The notes beneath the pieces are model-generated. The model was not told the origin of the DNA. It saw nothing but the letters and a program-made list of their open reading frames with translations, and searched no databases. Source: Bacillota bacterium (GTDB lineage Bacteria > Bacillota_C > Negativicutes > JAEYSJ01). Taken from it: a stretch of DNA of 21,880 nt. The stretch spans positions 1-21,880 of the forward strand of contig JAEYSJ010000242.1 in assembly GCA_023434855.1 (NCBI GenBank). Direction: 5' to 3'. Shown here in pieces: positions 1-6,392 of the stretch. Position 1 is the stretch's first letter. The number at the start of each line of letters is the position of its first letter. The position numbers and the translations under genes were made by a program.

Positions 1-1
1 C

Positions 2-280
2 CAATTATTGTCTTTGGCCAGAGCGCTTGCTTGCCAGGTAAATATCCTGGTACTTGATGAAGCTACTTCCAGCATTGATAGTGAAACAGAGCTGTTGATT
101 CAAAATGCTTTGGAAAATATAGCAAAAGAAAGAACAATGCTGGTAGTTGCTCACCGTTTATCAACAATCCGGCGGGCAGATAATATTGTGGTGTTGGAAC
201 ACGGCCAGGTGGTTGAACAGGGTACACATTCTCAATTACTTGAATTGAAAAAAGTATATTGCCATTTATATAATAGTTAA
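2..280 (+). CDS. ABC transporter ATP-binding domain, C-terminal fragment
   Basis: This is the C-terminal end of an ATP-binding cassette protein; the reading frame is already open at the window edge, so the start lies upstream. The first residues read QLLSLARAL, the tail of the ABC signature. Walker B follows (ILVLDEATSS), then the D-loop (SSID) and the H-loop histidine in VVAHRLSTIRRAD, ending with the usual EQGTH segment and a short tail. This order and the wording of the motifs are typical of MsbA/LmrA-like exporters, in which the nucleotide-binding domain is fused behind six membrane helices. The membrane part is not in the window, so the substrate cannot be judged. No clear terminator follows before the next gene, 86 bases downstream. 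Confidence 0.9.
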   Translation, partial: QLLSLARALACQVNILVLDEATSSIDSETELLIQNALENIAKERTMLVVAHRLSTIRRADNIVVLEHGQVVEQGTHSQLLELKKVYCHLYNS

Positions 281-366
281 TATCAGTTAAGGAGGATTTT
301 TCGGAATCTTTGTTGAATATTATTTGCTATAGAAAACTACTATAATTTTACTTGGGAGGTAGGCGA

Positions 367-861
367 ATGGAAAAACTATTTAGTGATCTTGAAGGCTTAC
401 GAATTGCGATGGAAATAGAAGCGCGTGGCCGCGAATTTTATCAAAAAGCTTATGACAAGGCTGGAAAACCGGAACATAAAGATTTGTTCATATTATTGAA
501 AGATGAAGAGACACATCATCTTGAGACCTTTACCAATATGTTTAATAAAGTTAAAGAGAATAAGGAAGCCCATTCTGAAGAATATTTATTTGATCCAGAA
601 ACTTCACGTTATCTTACTGTGCTGGTTGAAGACCATATTTTTCCGAAAAAAGAAAAAGCCGCCGCTAAAATTGACGAACTGTTAACTATTGAAGCGATTT
701 TGACTGCTGCCATCCAGGCAGAAAAAGATTCAATCTTGTTTTATGATGAACTGGCGATAAATTCTAAATTCCCGGATGCTAAAAAAATCTTTTTGGCTTT
801 AAAAGCTGAAGAACAGGCACATGTTGTTAAATTACGCGAGATGCTTAATGCCTGGGCCTAA
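367..861 (+). CDS. Ferritin-like diiron protein (rubrerythrin family, no rubredoxin domain)
   Basis: A 164-residue four-helix-bundle protein built as two similar halves. Candidate iron ligands are Glu18 (IEARGREFY), Glu48 and His51 (EETHH) in the first half, and Glu119 (AEKDSILFY), Glu149 and His152 (EEQAH) in the second, matching the two ExxH motifs of the rubrerythrin/ferritin-like family. No C-terminal rubredoxin CxxC knuckles are present, so it is the short form. Relatives take part in peroxide reduction or iron handling in anaerobes; the exact substrate is not shown by sequence. I start it at ATG 367, seven bases after GGAGG at 355-359; an in-frame TTG at 352 lies upstream of that site and is unlikely. 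A strong terminator follows directly, so this is probably a single-gene unit. Confidence 0.85.
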   Translation: MEKLFSDLEGLRIAMEIEARGREFYQKAYDKAGKPEHKDLFILLKDEETHHLETFTNMFNKVKENKEAHSEEYLFDPETSRYLTVLVEDHIFPKKEKAAAKIDELLTIEAILTAAIQAEKDSILFYDELAINSKFPDAKKIFLALKAEEQAHVVKLREMLNAWA

Positions 862-867
862 AAATTA

Positions 868-899
868 AACCGTGGAAAGACCACGGTTCTCTTTTTTTT
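868..899 (+). terminator. Rho-independent terminator of the ferritin-like gene
   Basis: An 8-bp perfect stem (AACCGTGG with CCACGGTT) closes a 5-base loop and is followed by an 8-T run. It begins seven bases after the stop codon. Confidence 0.9.
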
Positions 900-903
900 C
901 AGG

Positions 904-972
904 AAGCAATCTACATATTGCTTAATCAGAGATGTTATCATTCGCTGTTGGGCGGGGAGATGCTCAATCTCC
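904..972. repeat. Two successive small hairpins of unknown role
   Basis: Behind the terminator lie two perfect inverted repeats: AAGCAAT/ATTGCTT (904-910 with 917-923) and GGAGAT/ATCTCC (956-961 with 967-972). Neither is followed by a T-run, so they are not obvious terminators. They lie upstream of the promoter for the small membrane protein. No function is assigned. Confidence 0.35.
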
Positions 973-1017
973 AATAATGTAATTTGTTTAGTATGGCAAA
1001 AAAATTACTGAAGAGTA

Positions 1018-1045
1018 TTGAAAAATTTAAGAAAATTTGTACAAT
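1018..1045 (+). promoter_or_regulatory. Sigma-A-type promoter for the 44-residue membrane protein
   Basis: TTGAAA at 1018-1023 and TACAAT at 1040-1045 are separated by 16 bases. The predicted transcript starts near 1052 and gives a short leader before the ribosome binding site at 1065-1071. Confidence 0.6.
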
Positions 1046-1078
1046 AAGATTAGCAGGATATACAGGGGAGGAAATGTT

Positions 1079-1213
1079 GTGGCTAAAGCTGTGAAAAAAC
1101 GTGCTTATCATAAGCAAGATATGGATAAGCTGAACCGTACAGCCTTAATAATCGGGGGAATAGCAGCTATCATTATTTTACTCTTAATGATTGGATCTTC
1201 TTTAGTTAAATGA
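1079..1213 (+). CDS. Small single-pass membrane protein (44 residues), unknown function
   Basis: I do not recognise a family. The frame begins with GTG at 1079, seven bases behind a very strong site GGGGAGG (1065-1071), and ends at TGA 1211-1213. The first 20 residues are strongly basic and polar (several Lys, Arg and His), followed by a continuous hydrophobic stretch from about residue 21 to 41 rich in Ile, Leu, Gly and Ala, then a short tail ending in Lys. That pattern suggests one membrane helix with the basic end in the cytoplasm. It has its own promoter (1018-1045) and its own terminator (1225-1256), which together with the ribosome binding site argue that it is a real gene rather than a chance frame. 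ATG 1074 is in another frame and stops after six codons. Confidence 0.7.
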   Translation: MAKAVKKRAYHKQDMDKLNRTALIIGGIAAIIILLLMIGSSLVK

Positions 1214-1224
1214 TCATTTTTTTT

Positions 1225-1256
1225 AAGCGCATAATTAGCGCTTTTTATTTTTTTTA
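1225..1256 (+). terminator. Rho-independent terminator after the small membrane protein
   Basis: Stem AAGCGC/GCGCTT (1225-1230 with 1238-1243), 7-base loop, followed by a T-rich run interrupted by a single A. Confidence 0.75.
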
Positions 1257-1351
1257 ATGAAAAATAAGCTTTTTAGCAGGATTTTCTTTTTCCTATAGCC
1301 AATATATAATTCCATTCTACTAATTCTAATTATTTATAAGGAGGACAAGTC

Positions 1352-2026
1352 ATGGATGCTAAAACTGATCTTTTAGAAAAAGGTGCTATTTTACAACGTG
1401 ATAAAGAGACTTATGCTGTTGTACCGCATATTCCCGGGGGAATCATCTTTGATCCCAATTTATTGCGTAGAATTGCTGATATAGCGGAAAAATATAATGC
1501 CAAAGTTTTAAAGCTTACTACGGCACAGAGAATTGCAATTGTTGGTATTAAAGAAGAGCAAATTGATAATATCTGGGCAGACCTGGACATGCAGCCGGGG
1601 GCAGCTGCCGGTTTGTGTGTGCGCAGTATTAAAATTTGTCCTGCAACTCATTTTTGCCGGGTTGCTCAACAAGATGCTGTAACTCTTGGTTTAGAGCTTG
1701 ATAAGCGCTACCATGGCATGCAATTGCCTTCCAAATTTAAAATGTCCGTCAGCGGTTGTGCTAATTGCTGCACTGAACCGGCAACCAAAGACCTCGGTAT
1801 CATGGGCACACCTAAAGGGTATACCATTTTTGTGGGCGGCAATGGGGGTGTAAAGGCTAAAGTTGGCACTGTTTTGGCACAAAATGTTGCTCCCGATGAT
1901 GTGCTGCCATTGGTTGAAAAAATTATGTCATACTATAAAGAAAACGGGCAAAAGCATGAGCGTCTTGGCAAAGTGATGGATCGTTTAGGCTTCGATAAAG
2001 TTAAAAAGGATATATTGGGTGAATAA
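1352..2026 (+). CDS. Small siroheme/4Fe-4S sulfite or nitrite reductase-like protein
   Basis: A 224-residue stand-alone member of the sulfite/nitrite reductase family. An N-terminal ferredoxin-like half domain (residues about 10-80, with the siroheme-contacting TTAQR at 56-60) is followed by the iron-sulfur/siroheme half. The cluster ligands are visible as Cys96-x5-Cys102 (CPATHFC) and Cys136-x3-Cys140 (CANCC), the arrangement of the coupled 4Fe-4S/siroheme centre. Canonical assimilatory reductases are about twice as long; this length fits the low-molecular-weight sulfite reductase class known from sulfate reducers and methanogens. No flavin subunit or ferredoxin is encoded beside it, so the electron donor is unknown. 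The substrate (sulfite, nitrite or another) is inferred only at family level. Start at ATG 1352 behind AAGGAGG (1338-1344). Confidence 0.85.
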   Translation: MDAKTDLLEKGAILQRDKETYAVVPHIPGGIIFDPNLLRRIADIAEKYNAKVLKLTTAQRIAIVGIKEEQIDNIWADLDMQPGAAAGLCVRSIKICPATHFCRVAQQDAVTLGLELDKRYHGMQLPSKFKMSVSGCANCCTEPATKDLGIMGTPKGYTIFVGGNGGVKAKVGTVLAQNVAPDDVLPLVEKIMSYYKENGQKHERLGKVMDRLGFDKVKKDILGE

Positions 2027-2038
2027 TTATCTTTAGCT

Positions 2039-2069
2039 AAAAAACGTCCGGTTTTCTGGGCGTTTTTCT
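2039..2069 (+). terminator. Terminator of the siroheme reductase-like gene
   Basis: An A-rich stem, roughly AAAACGTCC paired with GGGCGTTTT (one T-G pair), closes an 8-base loop and ends in a T-run at 2063-2067. Confidence 0.7.
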
Positions 2070-2085
2070 CTTGCTGCTCAAAATT

Positions 2086-2146
2086 TATAACTTTTCGGGC
2101 GACTGCAGACAGCCAGATATCTGCAGTTTAGCCGAAAAGTAACTTA
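2086..2146. repeat. 61-bp hairpin repeat, copy 1
   Basis: Begins TATAACTTTTCGG and ends CCGAAAAGTAACTTA. The ends pair (CTTTTCGG with CCGAAAAG) and the middle holds a second stem, CTGCAGA with TCTGCAG. The block 2082-2146 matches 2301-2365 at 64 of 65 positions. Confidence 0.8.
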
Positions 2147-2160
2147 CCAGTATCAGAAAG

Positions 2161-2221
2161 TATAACTTTCCGGGTTTTTCTAAAATATTGGCTTTACCTT
2201 GTGGAGCCGGAAAGTAACTTA
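2161..2221. repeat. 61-bp hairpin repeat, copy 2 (divergent interior)
   Basis: Same length and same terminal motifs as copies 1 and 3, but the arms read CTTTCCGG and CCGGAAAG, so both sides of one pair have changed together. The interior differs completely and lacks the CTGCAG stem. Confidence 0.7.
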
Positions 2222-2257
2222 CTTTCTTTCTGCTTTAAAACCTTACGGTTTTCCCCG

Positions 2258-2299
2258 ATTCTTTGCAGTTCCGCAAACTGCGTTTTCTATACCGTATCA
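2258..2299. repeat. 42-bp direct repeat, copy 1
   Basis: Matches 2367-2408 at 40 of 42 positions. It contains a small palindrome, GCAGTT-ccgca-AACTGC, and ends TATACCGTATCA. It abuts hairpin copy 3. Confidence 0.75.
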
Positions 2300-2300
2300 G

Positions 2301-2365
2301 AATTTATAACTTTTCGGGCGACTGCAGACAGCCAGATATCTGCAATTTAGCCGAAAAGTAACTTA
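2301..2365. repeat. 61-bp hairpin repeat, copy 3 (2305-2365) with 4 matching flanking bases
   Basis: Nearly identical to copy 1 (a single G to A change inside). The 61-bp element proper is 2305-2365; the identity with copy 1 extends four bases upstream. Confidence 0.8.
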
Positions 2366-2366
2366 A

Positions 2367-2408
2367 ATTCTTCACAGTTCCGCAAACTGCGTTTTCTATA
2401 CCGTATCA
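2367..2408. repeat. 42-bp direct repeat, copy 2
   Basis: Second copy of the sequence at 2258-2299, directly behind hairpin copy 3. The pair hairpin plus 42-bp repeat suggests local duplication. Confidence 0.75.
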
Positions 2409-2498
2409 CCGCATTTTCTTAGATTACCAAAAACGCTGGAAAAATTGCCAGTTTCGGGGTATACTGTCAGTAGATCATATTGCTGGGGGCGATTGATT

Positions 2499-3722
2499 AT
2501 GGATAAAGAATGGGTAATTGATGTAATTGAAGAAATCGCCGGCTTTGGTAGAGATGACCGCGGAATAACCCGTTTAGCCTTTACTGAAGCTGACTCAAAG
2601 GCACGTCAATATGTTATTAACCTGATGAAAGAAATTGGTCTTACAGTACGTACAGATCAAATTGGCAACGTTATTGCACGATTAGAAGGAAAAGATGAAC
2701 ACGCCCCTGCGGTGATCACCGGATCACACCTGGATACAGTGCCTGAGGGCGGTAAATATGACGGGGTAGTTGGCGTAGTAGGCGGACTGGCAGCAATTAA
2801 ACGCCTTAAAGCTCGTGGTGCCTTAACTCATCCTGTTGAGTTGTTAATTTTTGCGGGTGAAGAATCAAGCAGGTTTGGTTATGCAACAATCGGAAGTAAG
2901 GCGATGACCGGGGTCGCGAATATAAATGCTTTATCGAAAGCCAGAGATCATGAAGGTAATAAACTTATCCAAGTATTAGCAGACCAGGGATTTGATTTGA
3001 AACTTATTAATAATGCACTCAGGGATAAGAACGACATCAAGGCTTTTATTGAGCTGCATATTGAACAGGGAAAAATATTGGAGAGAGCAGGTTGCCCGAT
3101 AGGTATTATTGAGGCAATTGCCGCTCCTACCAGGTGCAAAATAACAGTTGAAGGAATAGCTGCCCACTCCGGTACCACACCTATGGATGAGCGGCAGGAT
3201 GCCCTGGTCAGTGCCGCAATGATCATTTTGGCAATACAGGAAATTGCTCTGGAGCAGTCTCATGATAACACTGTGGCGACTGTGGGAGCGTTAAAGGTAC
3301 ATCCGGATGCGATTAATGTTATTCCGGGTTTGGTTGAAATGTGGGTAGATATTCGTGGAATTAGTCATGAGAGTATTATTGAGTCTTTGCAGGAATTAAA
3401 AGATGCAGTCAGTACAATTGCTGATGCTCAGGATACGCCTGTGTCAATTGAGATATTGTCGGCAGAGAAACCCGTAATTATGAATTCGGGAATTGTTGAG
3501 ATTATTGAAGATGTTTGCCATGAACACAGGGTTAACTATAAACGAATGAATAGCGGAGCAGGGCATGATGCCATGAATATGACCCGACTTACTCCAACTG
3601 GTATGATTTTCATTCCCTGCCACCAAGGTATAAGCCATAACCCTGACGAATATGCTTCACCGCAAGATATTATTGCCGGTATTGATATATTGACAGAAAC
3701 ACTTTATCGATTAGCAAAGTAG
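2499..3722 (+). CDS. M20-family Zn amidohydrolase (N-carbamoyl-amino-acid hydrolase / allantoate amidohydrolase type)
   Basis: A 407-residue hydrolase of the peptidase M20 / HyuC-AllC group, which cleaves N-carbamoyl or ureido compounds using two metal ions. Visible metal-site residues are His77 (GSHLDT), Asp88 (YDGVVG), the Glu121-Glu122 pair (GEESSRFG), a His in ELHIEQG near residue 190, and His380 (GISHNP). The segment GAGHDAMNM before the last His is characteristic of this subgroup, and the length fits. Which substrate it uses (carbamoyl amino acid, allantoate, ureidoglycolate, beta-ureidopropionate) cannot be read from the sequence; no hydantoinase or purine-degradation genes are adjacent. 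Start at ATG 2499 behind GGGGG (2485-2489); longer in-frame starts lack a site. The stop touches the downstream ComB-like frame, suggesting co-translation. Confidence 0.85.
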   Translation: MDKEWVIDVIEEIAGFGRDDRGITRLAFTEADSKARQYVINLMKEIGLTVRTDQIGNVIARLEGKDEHAPAVITGSHLDTVPEGGKYDGVVGVVGGLAAIKRLKARGALTHPVELLIFAGEESSRFGYATIGSKAMTGVANINALSKARDHEGNKLIQVLADQGFDLKLINNALRDKNDIKAFIELHIEQGKILERAGCPIGIIEAIAAPTRCKITVEGIAAHSGTTPMDERQDALVSAAMIILAIQEIALEQSHDNTVATVGALKVHPDAINVIPGLVEMWVDIRGISHESIIESLQELKDAVSTIADAQDTPVSIEILSAEKPVIMNSGIVEIIEDVCHEHRVNYKRMNSGAGHDAMNMTRLTPTGMIFIPCHQGISHNPDEYASPQDIIAGIDILTETLYRLAK

Positions 3723-3734
3723 GTGCACTTGTTA

Positions 3735-4439
3735 ATGAAAATTGATGTTTGTTTTTCGCCGCATGAATATCAAAATGATCTGTATAAGGATTATACCGTG
3801 GTTGTTATTGATGTATTACGTGCGACAACATGTATTGCTACTGCTTTTGCTAACGGTTGCCGCACAATACTTCCTGTAGAGACAATAGAAGAAGCTTTTA
3901 ATAAAAAAGAGCAGCAATATCCTGAAGCTTTGCTGGCGGGTGAACGGCAAGGACTGTTGATCCCCGGATTTAACATGGGTAATTCACCGTCGGAATATAA
4001 GCGCGAGCTGATTAACGGTAAAACGATTATTATGACTACTACCAATGGTACGATAGCTTTGAAAAGAGCTGGTGAAGCTGGGCAAATTTATACCGCCGCC
4101 TTTGTTAATGCTATGGCTGTATGTCTTAAGCTAAAAGAGCGCCTGCGGAACACAGTTATATTATGTGCCGGAACTGAAGGACGGTTTTCTTTCGAAGATG
4201 CCTTGTGCGCCGGTCTACTTAGCGACAGGCTAAGTGATATAGCTGTCTTGGCTGATAAGGCTTTAGCTGTTCAAGCTATGTATAGAGGAGTACGTGCCAA
4301 TTTAACTAATAAAGTTATGGCGTCAACCCATGCCCGATATTTAACACAAATAGGCTTTAGCGAAGATATTGACATGTGCCTTGAGCATGATTTGTATGCA
4401 GTGACTCCAATATTTGAAAATAGCATGATAAGAACATGA
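3735..4439 (+). CDS. comB: ComB-like 2-phosphosulfolactate phosphatase
   Basis: A 234-residue protein of the ComB family, Mg-dependent phosphatases first known from coenzyme M synthesis in methanogens, which convert 2-phosphosulfolactate to sulfolactate. Recognisable family features are the N-terminal MKIDVCFSPHEY, the segment VVIDVLRATTCI, the GERQG-x-x-IPGFNMGNSPSEY stretch and TTTNGT. The length is normal for the family. The start at ATG 3735 has a modest site (AGGTG) overlapping the upstream stop; GTG 3723 and TTG 3729 are less convincing. In spore-forming Firmicutes a homologue (YitC in Bacillus subtilis) is linked to sulfolactate, a known spore component, which could be the role here. 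The partner enzyme ComA is not in the window. Confidence 0.85.
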   Translation: MKIDVCFSPHEYQNDLYKDYTVVVIDVLRATTCIATAFANGCRTILPVETIEEAFNKKEQQYPEALLAGERQGLLIPGFNMGNSPSEYKRELINGKTIIMTTTNGTIALKRAGEAGQIYTAAFVNAMAVCLKLKERLRNTVILCAGTEGRFSFEDALCAGLLSDRLSDIAVLADKALAVQAMYRGVRANLTNKVMASTHARYLTQIGFSEDIDMCLEHDLYAVTPIFENSMIRT

Positions 4440-4450
4440 AGATTTTACGT

Positions 4451-4497
4451 TAACCCCGGCTTGCCAAACAGGCTCAAGCTGGGGTTATTGTTTTTTT
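4451..4497 (+). terminator. Strong terminator after comB
   Basis: A 13-bp stem (4451-4463 with 4475-4487, one G-T pair, core AACCCC/GGGGTT) around an 11-base loop, followed by a T-rich run to 4497. Confidence 0.9.
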
Positions 4498-4498
4498 G

Positions 4499-4662
4499 AA
4501 CCACAGAGGACACAGAGGACACGGAGTGGAACGGCTCGATTACATCTCGCAGAAATGGGTTTGACACTGACTATAATAAAGTGAGATATATTGAGTGAAG
4601 AAGGTAGCAAGGAATATAAGTAATAATAAAATCCCTCTGTGCCCTCTGTGTCCTTTGTGGTT
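4499..4662. mobile_element. Short element with terminal inverted repeats (MITE-like, CACAGAG type)
   Basis: The ends read AACCACAGAGGACACAGAGG outward on the left and the reverse complement of AACCACAAAGGACACAGAGG on the right; over 28 bases 25 match. The 164-bp body encodes no transposase. A minus-strand frame across it (4485-4676) translates into repeat-derived residues such as TTKDTEGTEG and LRVLCVLCG and is not a gene. Repeats with this CACAGAG wording are scattered through many bacterial genomes. It sits between the comB terminator and a second terminator-like hairpin. No target-site duplication was identified. Confidence 0.6.
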
Positions 4663-4678
4663 AAACCGTATCTCAAGG

Positions 4679-4697
4679 CCGCGTTAGCGGTTTTTTT
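4679..4697 (+). terminator. Small terminator-like hairpin
   Basis: CCGC-GTTA-GCGG followed by seven T residues. It is short, and lies downstream of the inverted-repeat element rather than directly behind a gene. Confidence 0.4.
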
Positions 4698-4719
4698 AAG
4701 TGTTGGTAAAATTAGTGCG

Positions 4720-4747
4720 TTGCATTATGTTAACTTTATGGTACAAT
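4720..4747 (+). promoter_or_regulatory. Promoter of the first 3D-domain gene
   Basis: TTGCAT (4720-4725) and TACAAT (4742-4747) with 16 bases between them; the coding start is 45 bases downstream. Confidence 0.65.
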
Positions 4748-4791
4748 GTGATATGAGCTTAACGAGTACAACTTAGAAGGGAGAAGAATAA

Positions 4792-5526
4792 ATGAAGAGA
4801 TTAGCAGCCGTAACGTTAATAGCCATGATGGCTACCTTTTTTTCTCCGATTGTGCCAACAGCCCAGGCAGCATCTCTTGAGGATGCACTAAATCAAATGC
4901 TTGTACAGAATTCTTCCACTTCGGCACATATACAAGAATTGCTTAAACTCAAGCAAAATCTGGAACAGAATAAAAAGTCAGCTATAGTGGAAGATCTGGC
5001 AAGGCAAGTGCTATCACAGGCAGGAAACGCCAACATTCCTAATATTATTGCAAACGGCAATGCGGGTGATGCAGTAAAAGCTGCCGTACGCCAAGAAGTA
5101 GAAAAGCGTATTAATGATCGATTAGCACCATATCAGAAGGAATTGGGGATTCTTACCACACTTTTTGGGGGAAGCAATGCACTTAACCCTAATGTCGCCC
5201 GTGACAACAATTCATTAACCGGTGCCCCGCAAAATTATAAACGGGCATTGGATATGACTGCAACGGCCTATGGGCCAGGGCCATTGGATAATGGCAAGTG
5301 GAACAATCAAACGTTTATGGGAGGCATAGTACGCAAAGGAGTGGCAGCGGTTGATCCACGTGTTATTCCTATGGGTACTAAGTTATGGATTGAGGGTTAT
5401 GGAGAAGCGATTGCGGAAGATCAGGGTAGTGCAATTAAAGGGAACAGAATAGATCTAGCCTTTAATTCTCGTCAGGAAGCGCTTGATTATGGCATTCAAC
5501 ATCCTAAAGTATATGTTTTGAATTAA
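4792..5526 (+). CDS. Secreted 3D-domain cell-wall protein
   Basis: A 244-residue exported protein. Residues 1-26 form a signal peptide (MKR, hydrophobic core, cleavage likely after AQA). A helical, Gln/Lys-rich middle of about 120 residues, possibly coiled coil, links to a C-terminal 3D domain (about residues 155-244), a double-psi beta-barrel related to the MltA lytic transglycosylase core. The conserved aspartates are visible in AAVDPRVIPMGT, AEDQG and NRIDLAF. The family includes Bacillus YocH and YabE-type proteins that act on peptidoglycan. The more common ADTGG is AEDQGS here, but the Asp is kept. Start at ATG 4792 behind AGAAGGGAG. It has its own promoter and terminator. Confidence 0.85.
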   Translation: MKRLAAVTLIAMMATFFSPIVPTAQAASLEDALNQMLVQNSSTSAHIQELLKLKQNLEQNKKSAIVEDLARQVLSQAGNANIPNIIANGNAGDAVKAAVRQEVEKRINDRLAPYQKELGILTTLFGGSNALNPNVARDNNSLTGAPQNYKRALDMTATAYGPGPLDNGKWNNQTFMGGIVRKGVAAVDPRVIPMGTKLWIEGYGEAIAEDQGSAIKGNRIDLAFNSRQEALDYGIQHPKVYVLN

Positions 5527-5555
5527 CAACCGGTAATATACCGGTTGTTTTTTTT
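5525..5555 (+). terminator. Terminator of the first 3D-domain gene
   Basis: An 11-bp perfect stem (AACAACCGGTA with TACCGGTTGTT) around a 3-base loop and then a T-run; the stem starts inside the stop codon. Confidence 0.92.
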
Positions 5556-5653
5556 CAAATTGCGCATGTCTGCAAACGAATAGTTTTTATTAATACTATC
5601 TTTTGAAATTCCCCCATATATTTTAAGAAAATGTATATTCAGGAGGGGGATGT

Positions 5654-6370
5654 GTGAATAATCTGTGGTTATTAAAAATTAAGCGTTCGCGTTTATTCTA
5701 TAGTGTAGCTATATTGCTAATTATGAGTATTATTTTCGGTGTAGCAGGTTTTGAGTATATTGATGAGCAAGAATTAGCAGCTATAGATAATCAGCCGGTT
5801 ACCGCTCCGGATGGCTCGGTAAGCATAATAATCAAAGTGCAGCAACGCGTGCTGGAAGTCTATAGCAATGGCCAATTATATAAAAAATACCGGGTTGCCG
5901 TAGGAAAAAGCGATACTCCAACACCGATTGGAGAATGGAACGTAGTCTGGAAAGCATATAACTGGGGAACAGGTTTTGGCACTCGCTGGATGGGCTTAAA
6001 TGTACCCTGGGGTATTTATGGAATTCATGGCACCAACAAACCATGGTCAATCGGGCAATTCGCCAGTCATGGTTGTATTCGTATGCGCAATAAGGATGTA
6101 GAAGAATTGTTTGAATGGGTGCCTGTTGGTACTCCTGTTCGCATTGAAGGACGCAAAATAAAAGTTGAGCGCATTTTAAAATCTCAAATGCACGGCTCTG
6201 ATGTTGCTTTGCTGCAAATGAAGTTGAAAGAATTAGGCCTTTTTGATACCCGGGCCGACGGAATTTTTGGCACTGTAACTGAATCAGCTGTAAAAACATT
6301 TCAGGCGGAACATGGATTTGAGATTAACGGTATTGTTGATAAACAGATGGCTGAATTATTAGGAATTTGA
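5654..6370 (+). CDS. L,D-transpeptidase (YkuD domain) with C-terminal peptidoglycan-binding domain
   Basis: A 238-residue membrane-anchored or secreted enzyme. A basic start and hydrophobic helix (about residues 14-33) are followed by a YkuD L,D-transpeptidase domain (about 55-168). The catalytic signature HGTNKPWSIGQFASHGCIRM includes His139 and the nucleophile Cys141. A PG_binding_1 domain occupies about residues 176-238 (DVALLQMKLKELGLF, DGIFGTVTESAVKTFQ). Such enzymes make 3-3 cross-links or attach molecules to peptidoglycan stems. Start at GTG 5654, four bases after AGGAGGGGG (5641-5649). The cell-wall theme matches the upstream 3D-domain gene, though a terminator separates them. Confidence 0.88.
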   Translation: MNNLWLLKIKRSRLFYSVAILLIMSIIFGVAGFEYIDEQELAAIDNQPVTAPDGSVSIIIKVQQRVLEVYSNGQLYKKYRVAVGKSDTPTPIGEWNVVWKAYNWGTGFGTRWMGLNVPWGIYGIHGTNKPWSIGQFASHGCIRMRNKDVEELFEWVPVGTPVRIEGRKIKVERILKSQMHGSDVALLQMKLKELGLFDTRADGIFGTVTESAVKTFQAEHGFEINGIVDKQMAELLGI

Positions 6371-6392
6371 GCTTTGATTGTAGAATCAAGCT
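6370..6392 (+). terminator. Weak terminator-like hairpin after the L,D-transpeptidase
   Basis: AGCTTTGATT pairs with AATCAAGCT (one bulged T) starting at the stop codon; the following sequence is only moderately T-rich, so termination may be partial. Confidence 0.4.

Noticed and set aside
341..346. TATAAT upstream of the ferritin-like gene as promoter
   Set aside because: A good -10, but the only TTGAAT-like -35 lies 22 bases away; a functional promoter is likely here but not well supported.
2082..2408. Possible CRISPR array
   Set aside because: Only three hairpin units with unequal gaps (14 and 83 bases), one with a different interior, and no regular spacers or cas genes.
4485..4676. Minus-strand 63-residue frame
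   Set aside because: It is created by the inverted-repeat element; its residues are translations of the CACAGAG repeats, and it has no credible ribosome binding site.
5832..6299. Minus-strand 155-residue frame
   Set aside because: Lies entirely within the L,D-transpeptidase gene on the other strand, whose catalytic motif is intact; the translation shows no family features.
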